Below, one piece after another: positions 8,219-16,560 of a stretch of DNA of 64,000 nt. Source of the stretch: Eikenella longinqua (lineage in GTDB: Bacteria > Pseudomonadota > Gammaproteobacteria > Burkholderiales > Neisseriaceae); assembly GCF_001648355.1 (NCBI RefSeq), contig NZ_LXSL01000011.1, positions 93,677 through 157,676 on the forward strand, given 5' to 3'. The position numbers were made by a program, and so were the translations under genes. The number at the start of each line of letters is the position of its first letter. The stretch's first letter is position 1. The notes beneath the pieces were generated by a model. It did not search any database and was not told the origin of the DNA. It saw only the letters and a program-made list of their open reading frames with translations.

Positions 8219-8863
8219 CTACTCCCCCTTATCCAGCCCTAATTCACGCGCATACACCGCCGCCTGCACGCGATTGTCCACGTTCAGCTTGCGGAAAATA
8301 TTCTGCATATGCGCCTTCACCGTGTTTTCCGACACAAACACCCGCCGCGCAATCAGCTTGTTGCTGATGCCCTCGGCCACATAGCGCAACACGTCGCGCT
8401 CGCGCTGGGTGAGCGCTTCGAGCACGGCCGAATGCTCCGGCGGCAGGCTTTGGCCGCGTGCCGCCATTTCCGGCGACACGGTTTGCCGCCCCGCCACCGC
8501 CGCCCGGATGGCATCCACCAGAAAATCGGTATCCGCATTTTTCAGGATATAACCGCGCGCGCCCAGCTCGAGGCATTTTTGCAGGTTGGCCGCGTCTTCG
8601 GAAATGGTGAGCATCAGCACGGGCAGGTCGGGCTGGAAATCCAGCATCTGCGCCAGCGCCTCCGGCCCGTTCATCACCGGCATTTCCACATCGAGCAGCA
8701 CCAAATCGGGGCGGCACACGCGCGCCAGCTTCACGCCCTCCAGCCCGTCAGCGGTTTCGGCGGCAATCTCAAAGCCGTATTCCTGCGCCAGCAGGAAACT
8801 CAGCCCGCGCCGGAACAGCGGATGGTCGTCCACCAAAAGGATTCGGATGTCTTCATTGCTCAT
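8219..8863 (-). CDS. narP: NarL/FixJ-family response regulator (NarP-like)
   Basis: 214 residues. Receiver domain (about 1-125): acidic pair Asp12-Asp13 in VDDHPLF, phospho-acceptor Asp58 in LVLLDVEMP, the switch Thr in MLTIS and Lys in GYILKNAD. The C-terminal LuxR-type helix-turn-helix (TQRERDVLRYVAEG..SENTVKAHMQNIFRKL) binds DNA. It is paired with the NarX-like kinase upstream. In neisserial relatives this pair controls nitrite and anaerobic respiration genes, which is the inference here. The AGG of a DUS nine bases before the ATG is the only visible Shine-Dalgarno-like sequence. Confidence 0.85.
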   Translation of the reverse strand: MSNEDIRILLVDDHPLFRRGLSFLLAQEYGFEIAAETADGLEGVKLARVCRPDLVLLDVEMPVMNGPEALAQMLDFQPDLPVLMLTISEDAANLQKCLELGARGYILKNADTDFLVDAIRAAVAGRQTVSPEMAARGQSLPPEHSAVLEALTQRERDVLRYVAEGISNKLIARRVFVSENTVKAHMQNIFRKLNVDNRVQAAVYARELGLDKGE

Positions 8864-8929
8864 CTGAGGCTACCTGAAAACTGTAAACATATAAAATACA
8901 AACAATTATAAACTCCGCTGCAATAAGCA

Positions 8930-9022
8930 GGCTACCTGAAAAGGCTACCTGAAAGCGCAGCTTCAACGCAGTTAAAACGATGTTTCCGAAGGAAGCTGAG
9001 TTTCTGCGAAGCTAAAACGCAG
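8930..9022. repeat. DUS-linked modular repeat
   Basis: Two directly repeated DUS (AGGCTACCTGAAA twice) are followed by GCTTCAACGCAGTTAAAACG, a palindromic insert (TTTCCGAAGGAA) and TTTCTGCGAAGCTAAAACG. GCTTCAACGCAG can pair with CTGCGAAGC, with a three-base bulge. It lies between the kinase and response-regulator genes. Confidence 0.7.
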
Positions 9023-9067
9023 GCTGCAATGCGAGTTAAACCATCCCGGCACAGCCTGCCCACCCGG

Positions 9068-10927
9068 CTACACTGCCGGAATATGCAGCCGCACCTCCGT
9101 GCCGCCGCCCGGCTGCGACGCGATGCCGATTTGCGCACCGATTTTCTCCGCCCGCTCGCGCATCACGGCTAGGCCGATGTGTTGGCCGGGCGCGGCGGCG
9201 GTGGCCGCGACATCGAAGCCGCAGCCGTTGTCGCGTACAGTCATCGTGAAGCCGTCGGCGTTTTCCAGCCGCACTTCTGCCTGCGTGGCGGCGGCGTGTT
9301 TGCGGATGTTGGACAGCGCTTCCTGCAAAATAAACAGCGCCTGCGTTTGCTGCTCGCTGTTGAGCGGCCAGTCTCCTCCCGCCAAGTGCAGCGCCACGGG
9401 AATGCCGGATTGCCGCCGGCTGCGCTCGATCACGCTGCGCACGGTTTCGGCGAAATTGCCGTATTGCGGCTGGGCGCGGAAATGGTCGAGCAGCTCGCGC
9501 ACGTCTTCGTAGCAATATTGGATGCCGTTGCGGATCATCTCGATATTGTCGCGCACCGATTTATCATCCGGCAACAATTTGTTTTTGCTGAGCATCTGAA
9601 AGCGCATATTGATAAACAACAGCGACTGCGCCAGGCTGTCGTGCAGGCTGCGGGCGATACGGTTGCGCTCTTCCAACACCGCATTTTGCTGCTTGAGCAA
9701 CACCATCGCGGCGTTTTCGCGGGCAATGCCAAGCTGCGTGCACAACAGCCGGATCAGGCCCACATCGCGGGCAGAAAGCGAGCGCGGGTCGGCCAGCGCC
9801 AGCCAGCCGCGAAAGCCGCCCAGCGCCTCAACCGGCACCAGCGCCAGCATCTCCCCGCCCGCCTGCATCCACACCACCTCCCCCGCCCCACCCGCTTCCG
9901 GTGCATCAGGCTCGCCCGGCAGCTTGGCAGCCACATCCTCGGGCAGGCCGTGCACGCAGGCGGCGGCAAAGCCGTTTTCCGTGTGCCAAAACAAGCCGCC
10001 GCCCACGCTGTCGGAAAGGCGCAGCATCCGCTCCAAAAAGGCCTGCTCCACTTCGCTGCCGAAGCTTTGCTTGTGCAGATAGGAAGTTACGTAATACAGC
10101 ATTTCCCACTCGCTTTTCTGGCGCAGCAGAGCGGCGGTTTTCTCCGTCACTTTGTCTTCCAAATGGGCATACATTTCCTGCAAGTTGCCGGCCATGCGGT
10201 TGAAACCGTCGGCCAGCGCTTCAAATTCATCGCCCGATGGGCGCAGGGCAAGGCGCGTGTCGAAACAGCCTTGGGTGAGCCGGCTCATGGCCTGATATAG
10301 CGCGCCCAAAGGCCGCAGCACCCCCTGCCGCAGCAGCCGGAAGCTAACCGCCGCCGACAGCACAATCAGCAGCACCAGCCCGATGCGCCCCATGCGCAGC
10401 CAGCCGATGCTGCGGGCATTTTGTTCTTCCAAAACTTGGGCATAGGCATCGATGCTGCGGTGCAGGCGCTCGGCCTGCCCGGCAAAGGCGGCAGCATCGG
10501 CCTGCCCGGCCAGGCCCAGCAGCGCGGCGGTTCGCGCGCGCACGTCGCTTAACCGGCCGGCCGCCGGCTCGCGCCACCAATTGCAGCACAAGCCGGGCTG
10601 CGGGTCGGCCAACCGCGCCAGCTCGGTTTCCACTTCTTTCACCGGCAGAGCCGCGCCCGGTTCGCGCACGGCGACGCTCAGGCGGTGCACACGGTCGTTC
10701 AGGCGCGCAGCCTGGTGGATGGCCGCCGCCCGCTCCTCCAGCCGCCACGTTACCGCGCCGGTGAGCGACACAAACAGCAGCAGCCCGCCCGCCAGCAGCC
10801 ACACCGCCGCCCGCAGCCGTGCCGACAGGCTGCGGCGCAAAGCCTGCTGCGGCGGCAGGCTACCTGAAAACGGGTCGGGCGGGTTCGGCCACGGCGGCAC
10901 GTCGTCGGAAATGATGTGTTTGGGCAT
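9068..10927 (-). CDS. narX: NarX-like sensor histidine kinase
   Basis: About 619 residues from ATG 10927; an in-frame TTG at 10948 is the alternative, and neither has a good ribosome site. Order: basic cytoplasmic N-terminus, membrane helix near 41-60, periplasmic sensor of about 120 residues, second helix near 183-203, HAMP, a coiled-coil stretch, a GAF-like segment, then the HisKA_3 dimerisation helix RNRIARSLHDSLAQSL with the phospho-acceptor His near 429. The ATPase domain shows ALSNIRKHA (N box) and DNGCGFD (G box). In the NarX family the periplasmic domain senses nitrate or nitrite; ligand specificity here is inferred. It works with the response regulator just downstream. A DUS is embedded in the N-terminal coding region. 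Confidence 0.82.
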   Translation of the reverse strand: MPKHIISDDVPPWPNPPDPFSGSLPPQQALRRSLSARLRAAVWLLAGGLLLFVSLTGAVTWRLEERAAAIHQAARLNDRVHRLSVAVREPGAALPVKEVETELARLADPQPGLCCNWWREPAAGRLSDVRARTAALLGLAGQADAAAFAGQAERLHRSIDAYAQVLEEQNARSIGWLRMGRIGLVLLIVLSAAVSFRLLRQGVLRPLGALYQAMSRLTQGCFDTRLALRPSGDEFEALADGFNRMAGNLQEMYAHLEDKVTEKTAALLRQKSEWEMLYYVTSYLHKQSFGSEVEQAFLERMLRLSDSVGGGLFWHTENGFAAACVHGLPEDVAAKLPGEPDAPEAGGAGEVVWMQAGGEMLALVPVEALGGFRGWLALADPRSLSARDVGLIRLLCTQLGIARENAAMVLLKQQNAVLEERNRIARSLHDSLAQSLLFINMRFQMLSKNKLLPDDKSVRDNIEMIRNGIQYCYEDVRELLDHFRAQPQYGNFAETVRSVIERSRRQSGIPVALHLAGGDWPLNSEQQTQALFILQEALSNIRKHAAATQAEVRLENADGFTMTVRDNGCGFDVAATAAAPGQHIGLAVMRERAEKIGAQIGIASQPGGGTEVRLHIPAV

Positions 10928-11093
10928 GGACTTGGAGATGGGAAACAATGGAAGGTGGAGCGATTATAGCTGCTTTGTGCGGCAGCAAGGCTACCTGAAA
11001 ATGTCGGCTTGATTGCGCCGAAACATCAGCCCGCCGGGTTGAGGCTGCCTTTTTTCAGGTAGCCTTTATCTTACCAAGCAAACAGGCAAAACA

Positions 11094-11123
11094 AAGCCGC
11101 ATCTGTTTATCATCAGATGCGGC
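11094..11123 (-). terminator. Intrinsic terminator of rpsT
   Basis: On the minus strand, GCCGCATCTG and CAGATGCGGC form a 10-bp stem with an 8-base loop, followed by TTTGTTTTG, about 20 bases after the rpsT stop. Confidence 0.8.
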
Positions 11124-11144
11124 AGCGTCGATACAGGCAGGCGT

Positions 11145-11408
11145 TTAGGCCATGGCTTTGATTTTGGCGGCCAAACGGCTCTTATGGCGGGCAGCCTTGT
11201 TTTTGTGGAACACGCCTTTGTCGGCAATGCGGTCCATCACTTTGGTGGCAGCCACGAATTCGGCTTGGGCGGCGGCTTTGTCGCCACTTTCAACAACTTT
11301 CAAAACTTTCTTTACCGCAGTGCGGAAAGCAGTACGCAGGCTGGCATTGTGTGCACGGTTTTTCTGCGACTGGCGGGCGCGTTTGCGTGCCTGGGCGCTA
11401 TTGGCCAT
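11145..11408 (-). CDS. rpsT: 30S ribosomal protein S20 (bS20)
   Basis: 87 residues, MANSAQARKRARQSQKNRAHNA at the start, all-helical and Lys/Ala rich, ending AAKIKAMA. It binds 16S rRNA near the bottom of the 30S body. It is monocistronic, as in most proteobacteria, with its own terminator. GGAGATTTTTCATATG gives a usable ribosome site. Confidence 0.97.
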   Translation of the reverse strand: MANSAQARKRARQSQKNRAHNASLRTAFRTAVKKVLKVVESGDKAAAQAEFVAATKVMDRIADKGVFHKNKAARHKSRLAAKIKAMA

Positions 11409-11608
11409 ATGAAAAATCTCCTGATAAGTAAAATAAAATCCGTAAGCGCGGCATTTTACTGGCGATATTGTTTAAATGCAAGCAGGTAATGGGTACTTTG
11501 CCGGCAGATTGCGGCAGGCAGGCGGGCTTGCAACAAATCTGCCCGCCGGAAGGCGGCCTGAAAATGCAGCGGCAGATTTTTCAGGTAGCCCCTATGGCCC
11601 GCCCGGCC

Positions 11609-12682
11609 TCACTTCTCGCTACGGTAAAACCGGCTACCCATATAGGCCGAGGCCGCCTCGCGCAGCAGCACCAGCGTCACCGCCGCCAAAGGCAGCGCCA
11701 GCAGCATGCCCACAAAGCCAAACAGGCTGCCGAAGGCCATCAGGGCGAAAATCACCCAAAACGGCGACAGGCCGATGCGGTCGCCCACAATCTTCGGCGT
11801 GATGAAGAAGCTCTCCAGAAACTGCCCCACCGCAAACACCGCCCACACCGTGAGCAGCCCCTGCCAAGTGCCGAATTGCAACAGCGCCGCCATCGTGGCC
11901 AGCAGCAGCCCGGTGAACGCCCCCAAATACGGCACAAACACCAGCAGCCCAGCCACCATGCCGATAGCAAAGCCCGATTCCAGCCCCGCCAGCATCAGGC
12001 CCAAACCGTAGAGCAGCCCCATCACCAGCATCACCGTGAGCTGCCCGCGCAAAAATTCGCCCAACACCGTATCCATATTGCCGCCGATGCGCGTGTAGGC
12101 CGCCAGATAGCGGCGCGGCACCATCTTCCTGATGCCTTCCGTCCAGCGCGCCCAATCCAGCAGGAAGTAGTAGAGCAAAAAGGGCAGCAGCGCCAAATTG
12201 CCCGCCATCGAAACCAGGCTGCCGCCCTGCGCCATCAACGCCGACACCGCCTTGGAAAGATTGGCGCGAATGCTGCCCAAATGCTGGGTGAGCAGCGCCG
12301 TTACCGATTCCTCGTTCAGCACAAAATGCGTGCCCAACGCATGATTCAGCCGCGGCAGCGCCTTCTGCTGCACAAACGCCACCAGCGCCGGCAATTTTTC
12401 CAGCAAACTGCCAAACTGCTGCACCAGCATCGGCACCACAATCAGCAGCAGCAACACCAAAAGCAGCAGCGCAAACACCATCACCAGCATCGAAGCCACC
12501 GAGCGCCGCACCTTGTGCCGGCAAAGCTTCTCCACCAGCGGGTTCAAAATATAAGCCAGTACCGCCGCCGTAATAAACGGCGAGAGCACATCCCGCATCT
12601 GCACCACCAGCGCCACCACCGTGAGCAACACCGCCAAGCCCACCGCCCACGGCAGCCAGCCGCGTTTCTTTGCCTGATACAT
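11609..12682 (-). CDS. AI-2E family (PerM/YdgG-type) transporter
   Basis: About 357 residues from the ATG at MYQAKKRG; the open frame continues upstream but the hydrophobic family start is here. Paired N-terminal helices, a long middle segment (residues ~80-190, soluble, with FVQQKALPRLN) and a bundle of five or six C-terminal helices containing GLLVFVPYLGAF and GDRIGLSPFWVIFAL, the conserved P-Y-x-G and G-x-x-x-G-L-x-P motifs of the AI-2E family. Family members export small molecules or ions; the AI-2 role is shown for only a few, so the substrate is unknown. Confidence 0.85.
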   Translation of the reverse strand: MYQAKKRGWLPWAVGLAVLLTVVALVVQMRDVLSPFITAAVLAYILNPLVEKLCRHKVRRSVASMLVMVFALLLLVLLLLIVVPMLVQQFGSLLEKLPALVAFVQQKALPRLNHALGTHFVLNEESVTALLTQHLGSIRANLSKAVSALMAQGGSLVSMAGNLALLPFLLYYFLLDWARWTEGIRKMVPRRYLAAYTRIGGNMDTVLGEFLRGQLTVMLVMGLLYGLGLMLAGLESGFAIGMVAGLLVFVPYLGAFTGLLLATMAALLQFGTWQGLLTVWAVFAVGQFLESFFITPKIVGDRIGLSPFWVIFALMAFGSLFGFVGMLLALPLAAVTLVLLREAASAYMGSRFYRSEK

Positions 12683-12928
12683 CCGTCTTTTCCTATCAAA
12701 ATAAACATTTCCGGCCAAGAGCCGTGAGGCGCGCATTATCCGGCGTCGCGCCGCAAAACACAAACCCTCTGCCGCCGCCCCCCAAGCCAAAGCCCGCCCA
12801 AAACGCAGCTTCAATGCAACAAAACAGCCGCCAAACCATTTTTCAGGTAGCCTCTTCCCTGCCAAGCACCCTTTTCAAAGCCACTTATTTTCAGGTAGCC
12901 TTAAGCCCCCTTCCCAGCGCATTCCCCC

Positions 12929-13792
12929 ATGAACTACGCCCTCGACGCCCTCTGGTGGCAGCTGCGCCACCCCGCCGCCCGCGACCTCGCCGCCCTGCTC
13001 ACCGCCCCGCCCCTGTGGCACAGCGGCTGCGAGCTCCCCGTAGCCAAACTGCTCGGCGAACACGGCTTCCGCTTCCTGCTCCGGCTCGACCAAGAGCCCG
13101 CCCCCCTGCAACACTGGCTTCAGCAAGAAGCCCCCTTCGGTCAGCGCCTCGGCCACTACGCCGAAAGCCTGCTCGCCTTCTGGCTCAGCCACGCCCCCCA
13201 TTGCCAACTCATCGCCCGCAACCACCCCATCCGCGATACAAACGGCCGCACCCTCGGCGCCGCCGACTTCCTCTGCCTCATCCACCGGCAGCCCCACCAC
13301 CTCGAGCTCACCTGCAAATACTACGGCGGCCGCAGCCCCGCCGAACTGCGCGGCCTCAACCCCGCCGACACCCTCCCCCACAAAGCCGCCAAACTCCGGC
13401 AGCAAACCCAACTGCTGCACAGCCCCGCCGCCCAAGCCCAACTGCCGCACAGCTTCCAAGGCTACCTGAAACCTCCCCACGCCCCGCTCCACACCGCCAC
13501 CATCGTGCGCGGCATCGGCTTCACCCCAAACGGCACACCCAACGGCGCCCCGCTCAACCCCCTCGGCTGGAGCGGCCTGCTGCTCAAAGTATGGGCCGAC
13601 TATCCCGCCCAGCCCCAGCAGCGCCTCCACCCCCTGCCCCGCCTCGCCTACCTCGCCCCCGCCCGCGTGCCCATTGAGCACACCCTCACTGCCGCCGAGC
13701 TCGCCAGCCAGCCGCCCGGCCTCATCGCCGTGGTTGAGCCGCGCCCCGACGGCCTGTGGCACGAAACTCAGCGCCTGATGCGCCTGCCATAG
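12929..13792 (+). CDS. DUF1853 family protein
   Basis: A 287-residue cytosolic protein. RLGHYAESLLAFWL, RTLGAADFLC and HHLELTCKYY correspond to the conserved centre of DUF1853 (an L-G-x-x-DF segment followed by an E-x-x-x-K-F/Y-Y strand, reminiscent of a nuclease-type fold, which is inference only). Function is unknown. The gene is extremely GC-rich and Pro/His/Gln rich. A DUS encodes QGYLKP inside it, near residue 180. It is flanked by DUS and followed by an inverted DUS pair. Confidence 0.75.
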   Translation: MNYALDALWWQLRHPAARDLAALLTAPPLWHSGCELPVAKLLGEHGFRFLLRLDQEPAPLQHWLQQEAPFGQRLGHYAESLLAFWLSHAPHCQLIARNHPIRDTNGRTLGAADFLCLIHRQPHHLELTCKYYGGRSPAELRGLNPADTLPHKAAKLRQQTQLLHSPAAQAQLPHSFQGYLKPPHAPLHTATIVRGIGFTPNGTPNGAPLNPLGWSGLLLKVWADYPAQPQQRLHPLPRLAYLAPARVPIEHTLTAAELASQPPGLIAVVEPRPDGLWHETQRLMRLP

Positions 13793-13815
13793 CCGCAGAA
13801 AACCGAAGCCGGATA

Positions 13816-13857
13816 TTTTTCAGGTAGCCTCCAATCTGTACTCAGGCTACCTGAAAA
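13816..13857 (+). terminator. Inverted DUS pair after the DUF1853 gene
   Basis: TTTTCAGGTAGCCT and AGGCTACCTGAAAA, 14-bp stem and 13-base loop, starting 24 bases after the stop. Confidence 0.6.
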
Positions 13858-13919
13858 TAGAAACCGCACAGCATCAGCACCTTTTCAGGTAGCCCCTCCC
13901 CTACGCCCATCCCGCATAA

Positions 13920-13946
13920 AACAACAGGGCGGGTATCCCCGCCCTG
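13920..13946 (-). terminator. Intrinsic terminator of the marC-like gene
   Basis: On the minus strand, CAGGGCGGG and CCCGCCCTG pair across a four-base loop and are followed by TTGTTTTAT, about 22 bases after the stop of the MarC gene. Confidence 0.8.
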
Positions 13947-13968
13947 CATCACAGCCAGCAATTTCCCA

Positions 13969-14619
13969 TTAGCCCATAATTTTCAAGCCCGGGAACAAAC
14001 CGCGCAAACCAGAGAGCACAATCTCCACCGCAATCGCCGCCAGCAGCAGGCCGGACACACGGTTGATGATTTTGATGCCCACGCTGCCGAGCAGCTTGCT
14101 CAACCTGGCCGCACCCGCCAGCAGCAGATAGCAGGCCACCCCCACCATAAAGCAGGCGGCCAGCAGCTGCACAGCGTCAATCCACGTTTTCACATGGCTG
14201 CTGTGAATAATCACAATGGAGAAACCGCCCGGGCCCACGATAATCGGCGTGGCCATCGGCACCACGGCAAAAGCAAACTGCTTCTCCGGCGGCAGGCTCG
14301 AATGCTCATGCTCATTGTTGAAACTAGGCTTCACCGGATTGTCTTCGCCGCCCATCATGCTCAGGGCAATCACAAACACCAAAATCCCGCCGGAAATCTG
14401 GAAAGCCGGAATGCTGATGCCCAACACTTTCAGCAGCGGCGTGCCGATCACCCCGGCCACCACCATGCACACAAAAGCGCTCATCGCCACCAGGCGCGCG
14501 GTTTTGCGCTGCTCCTTCGGCGTGAAGTTTTCTGTTTTCTCCACAAAGTAGCCCAGTGCAATCAATGGGTTGTTCAGCACAATCAGGCTGGTAAACAAAT
14601 ATAGGGTATAGGTAATCAT
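13969..14619 (-). CDS. MarC family integral membrane protein
   Basis: About 216 residues with six membrane helices. I start at ATG 14619 (MITYTLYLFTSLIVLNNPL) because GAGAG lies about nine bases before it; the longer frame would start at TTG. The N-terminal NPL and the internal TPIIVGPGGFSIVI and N-R-V-S-G-L-L-L-A-A-I-A-V blocks are MarC family signatures. The family was named for multiple antibiotic resistance but its substrate is unproven. It is followed upstream-to-downstream by its own terminator and lies 23 bases after the cysteine hydrolase gene, possibly in one operon. Confidence 0.85.
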   Translation of the reverse strand: MITYTLYLFTSLIVLNNPLIALGYFVEKTENFTPKEQRKTARLVAMSAFVCMVVAGVIGTPLLKVLGISIPAFQISGGILVFVIALSMMGGEDNPVKPSFNNEHEHSSLPPEKQFAFAVVPMATPIIVGPGGFSIVIIHSSHVKTWIDAVQLLAACFMVGVACYLLLAGAARLSKLLGSVGIKIINRVSGLLLAAIAVEIVLSGLRGLFPGLKIMG

Positions 14620-14642
14620 CTTTTTTCTCTCAAACAATTCAA

Positions 14643-15179
14643 TCAGGCAGACAGCAGCGCCACGGCTTCGTCCACGCTCGGCATGGCGGCAAAACGGTCG
14701 CGCATAATATCGAAATTGTGGTGCTCATACAGCTCTTGCGCCGACCAGCGGCCGTTGCCCAGCGTGCTGTTGGCGCCTTCCGGCAAAATCACTTCAAAGC
14801 CCAAATCGCTGGCGGTGCGCACCGTGGTTTCCACGCAGTATTCGGTCATCATGCCGGCCACCACCAGGCGCGCCACGCCCTTGCCGTGCAGATAATCCAA
14901 CAAATCCGTGCCGCGGAAGGCGCTGCTATACCATTTATCCACCACCTTTTCGCCGGGCTGCGGCGCCACGGCGGCGGCAATCTGCCAGCCGGGCGTGTGC
15001 GGCGCAAAGGGCGAGCCAGCTTCGTTTTCGTTGTGGCGCACATAAATCACTTCGTGCCCGTGCGCACGGGCGGCGGCCAGCAGGCGGCCGATGGCGGCGA
15101 GCATTTCCGCGCCGCGATACGCGCCCATATCCAGCAGCGCCTGCTGGGTGTCGATGACCAGTAAAACGGTTTTCTTCAT
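14643..15179 (-). CDS. Cysteine hydrolase, isochorismatase-like
   Basis: 178 residues with the isochorismatase-like fold. Catalytic triad: Asp in LLVIDTQQALL (residue 9), Lys in the KVVDKWYSSAF segment and Cys in VAGMMTEYCVETTVR; the preceding non-Pro cis peptide is normal. Members hydrolyse amides such as nicotinamide, ureidoacrylate or simply unknown substrates; this one has no feature that fixes the substrate. It is adjacent to the MarC-like gene, same strand. Confidence 0.85.
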   Translation of the reverse strand: MKKTVLLVIDTQQALLDMGAYRGAEMLAAIGRLLAAARAHGHEVIYVRHNENEAGSPFAPHTPGWQIAAAVAPQPGEKVVDKWYSSAFRGTDLLDYLHGKGVARLVVAGMMTEYCVETTVRTASDLGFEVILPEGANSTLGNGRWSAQELYEHHNFDIMRDRFAAMPSVDEAVALLSA

Positions 15180-15382
15180 GTTGTTCTTTCTGTGGCGAAG
15201 GCTACCTGAAATTTCGGCTTCAGCGCAGCCAAAAACAATAAGCCCGGCGCAGGCCGGAGCAATGCCGCTATTTTATACGCGCGGCGCGGGCTTTGCTATG
15301 GAGGAACACCACACTGGGTCAAATATATAGCGGATTCAACACACCTAGCGGCCATTTTGCATGGGAAATCCCTACCTACGGC

Positions 15383-15443
15383 AAAGGCTACCTGAAAGCG
15401 TGAGCTTCGCAGAAACTCACTACGTTCGTTTTCAGGTAGCCTG
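15383..15443. repeat. Short DUS-linked repeat with a nearby solitary Correia-like end
   Basis: AGGCTACCTGAAA, then GTGAGCTTCGCAGAAACTCA and a closing inverted DUS. About 55 bases to the left (15325-15338) TATAGCGGATTCAA looks like a single Correia-type end without a partner. Both lie downstream of rodA. Confidence 0.5.
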
Positions 15444-15444
15444 C

Positions 15445-16557
15445 TTACATCTTGGTCTGCTGGTTGCTGATGCCCATCAGCATGGCGATGATGATCATGA
15501 TGGAGAGCGTGGCCGTGCCACCGTAGCTCACCAGGGGCAGCGGCACGCCCACCACCGGCAGAATGCCGCTCACCATGCCCATGTTCACGAAAATATAGCA
15601 AAACAGCGTCATGGTGAGTGCGCCGGCCAAGGTGCGGCTGTAGAGCGTGGGCGCTTTGGCGGCAATGTAGAGGCCGCGCCCCAGCATCACGGTGTACACC
15701 AGCAGGAGCAGGATGTTGCCGATGAGGCCGAATTCTTCGCCATACACGGCAAAGATGAAGTCGGTGGTGGATTCGGGGATGTAGTCGAGATGGGTTTGCG
15801 TGCCGTTGAGCCAACCTTTGCCCCAGATGCCGCCGGAGCCGATGGCGGTCATCGACTGCAAAATGTGGTAGCCGGCGCCGAGCGGATCTTTACTTGGATC
15901 AAGCAGGGTGAGTACACGGGTGCGCTGGTAGTCGTGCATCACATAATTCCACATCAGCGGCAGCGAGGCGAAAAAGCCCACCACCGACACGGCAATCACG
16001 CGCCACGACAGCCCGGCGAAAAACATCACAAACAGCCCGGAAGCCATAATCAGCACCGCTGTGCCCAAATCGGGCTGCTTCAAAATCAAGAACACCGGCG
16101 CCATCACCAGCCCCAGCGCGCCCAAATAATGCTTCCAATCCAGCTCCGTTTCGTGCTTCTGCAAAAACCAGGCCACCGTCATCGGCAGCGCGATTTTCAT
16201 CAGCTCGGAAGGCTGCAGGCGCACGATGCCCAAGTTCAGCCAGCGCTGCGAGCCGTTTACGGTGATGCCGAAAAAGTGCACGCCGATCAGCATCAGCAGG
16301 CTGAAGGCATACAGCAGCACGGCAAAATTGCCCAACACCTGCGGCCGCGTGCGGGCGATGCCCCACAGCAGCACGAAGCCCAATACCGTGTGCAGGGTTT
16401 TGTTTTCCAGCTGGCCGATGCTCTGGCCGTCGGCCGAATACAGCAGAAACAGGCTCATCACATAGATGGCGAGCATGCTGTAAAACAGCCACATATCCAT
16501 CGGCTCCCAGATTTTCTGCCAATAGCGGCGGATTGAACGGACGGGATGTTGTTGCAT
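15445..16557 (-). CDS. rodA: Rod-shape SEDS glycosyltransferase RodA
   Basis: 370 residues with about ten membrane helices. Signatures: WLNLGIVRLQPSELMKI, where the SEDS family has the conserved P-S-E, SKDPLGAGYHILQSMTAIGSGG, GEEFGLIGNILLL, and GVPLPLVSYGGTATLS near the C-terminus. RodA polymerises lipid II glycan strands for side-wall growth, working with PBP2. It is the last gene of mreB-mreC-mreD-mrdA-rodA, three bases after mrdA. Its final ten bases precede a DUS-rich spacer. Confidence 0.95.
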   Translation of the reverse strand: MQQHPVRSIRRYWQKIWEPMDMWLFYSMLAIYVMSLFLLYSADGQSIGQLENKTLHTVLGFVLLWGIARTRPQVLGNFAVLLYAFSLLMLIGVHFFGITVNGSQRWLNLGIVRLQPSELMKIALPMTVAWFLQKHETELDWKHYLGALGLVMAPVFLILKQPDLGTAVLIMASGLFVMFFAGLSWRVIAVSVVGFFASLPLMWNYVMHDYQRTRVLTLLDPSKDPLGAGYHILQSMTAIGSGGIWGKGWLNGTQTHLDYIPESTTDFIFAVYGEEFGLIGNILLLLVYTVMLGRGLYIAAKAPTLYSRTLAGALTMTLFCYIFVNMGMVSGILPVVGVPLPLVSYGGTATLSIMIIIAMLMGISNQQTKM

Positions 16558-16560
16558 GGC

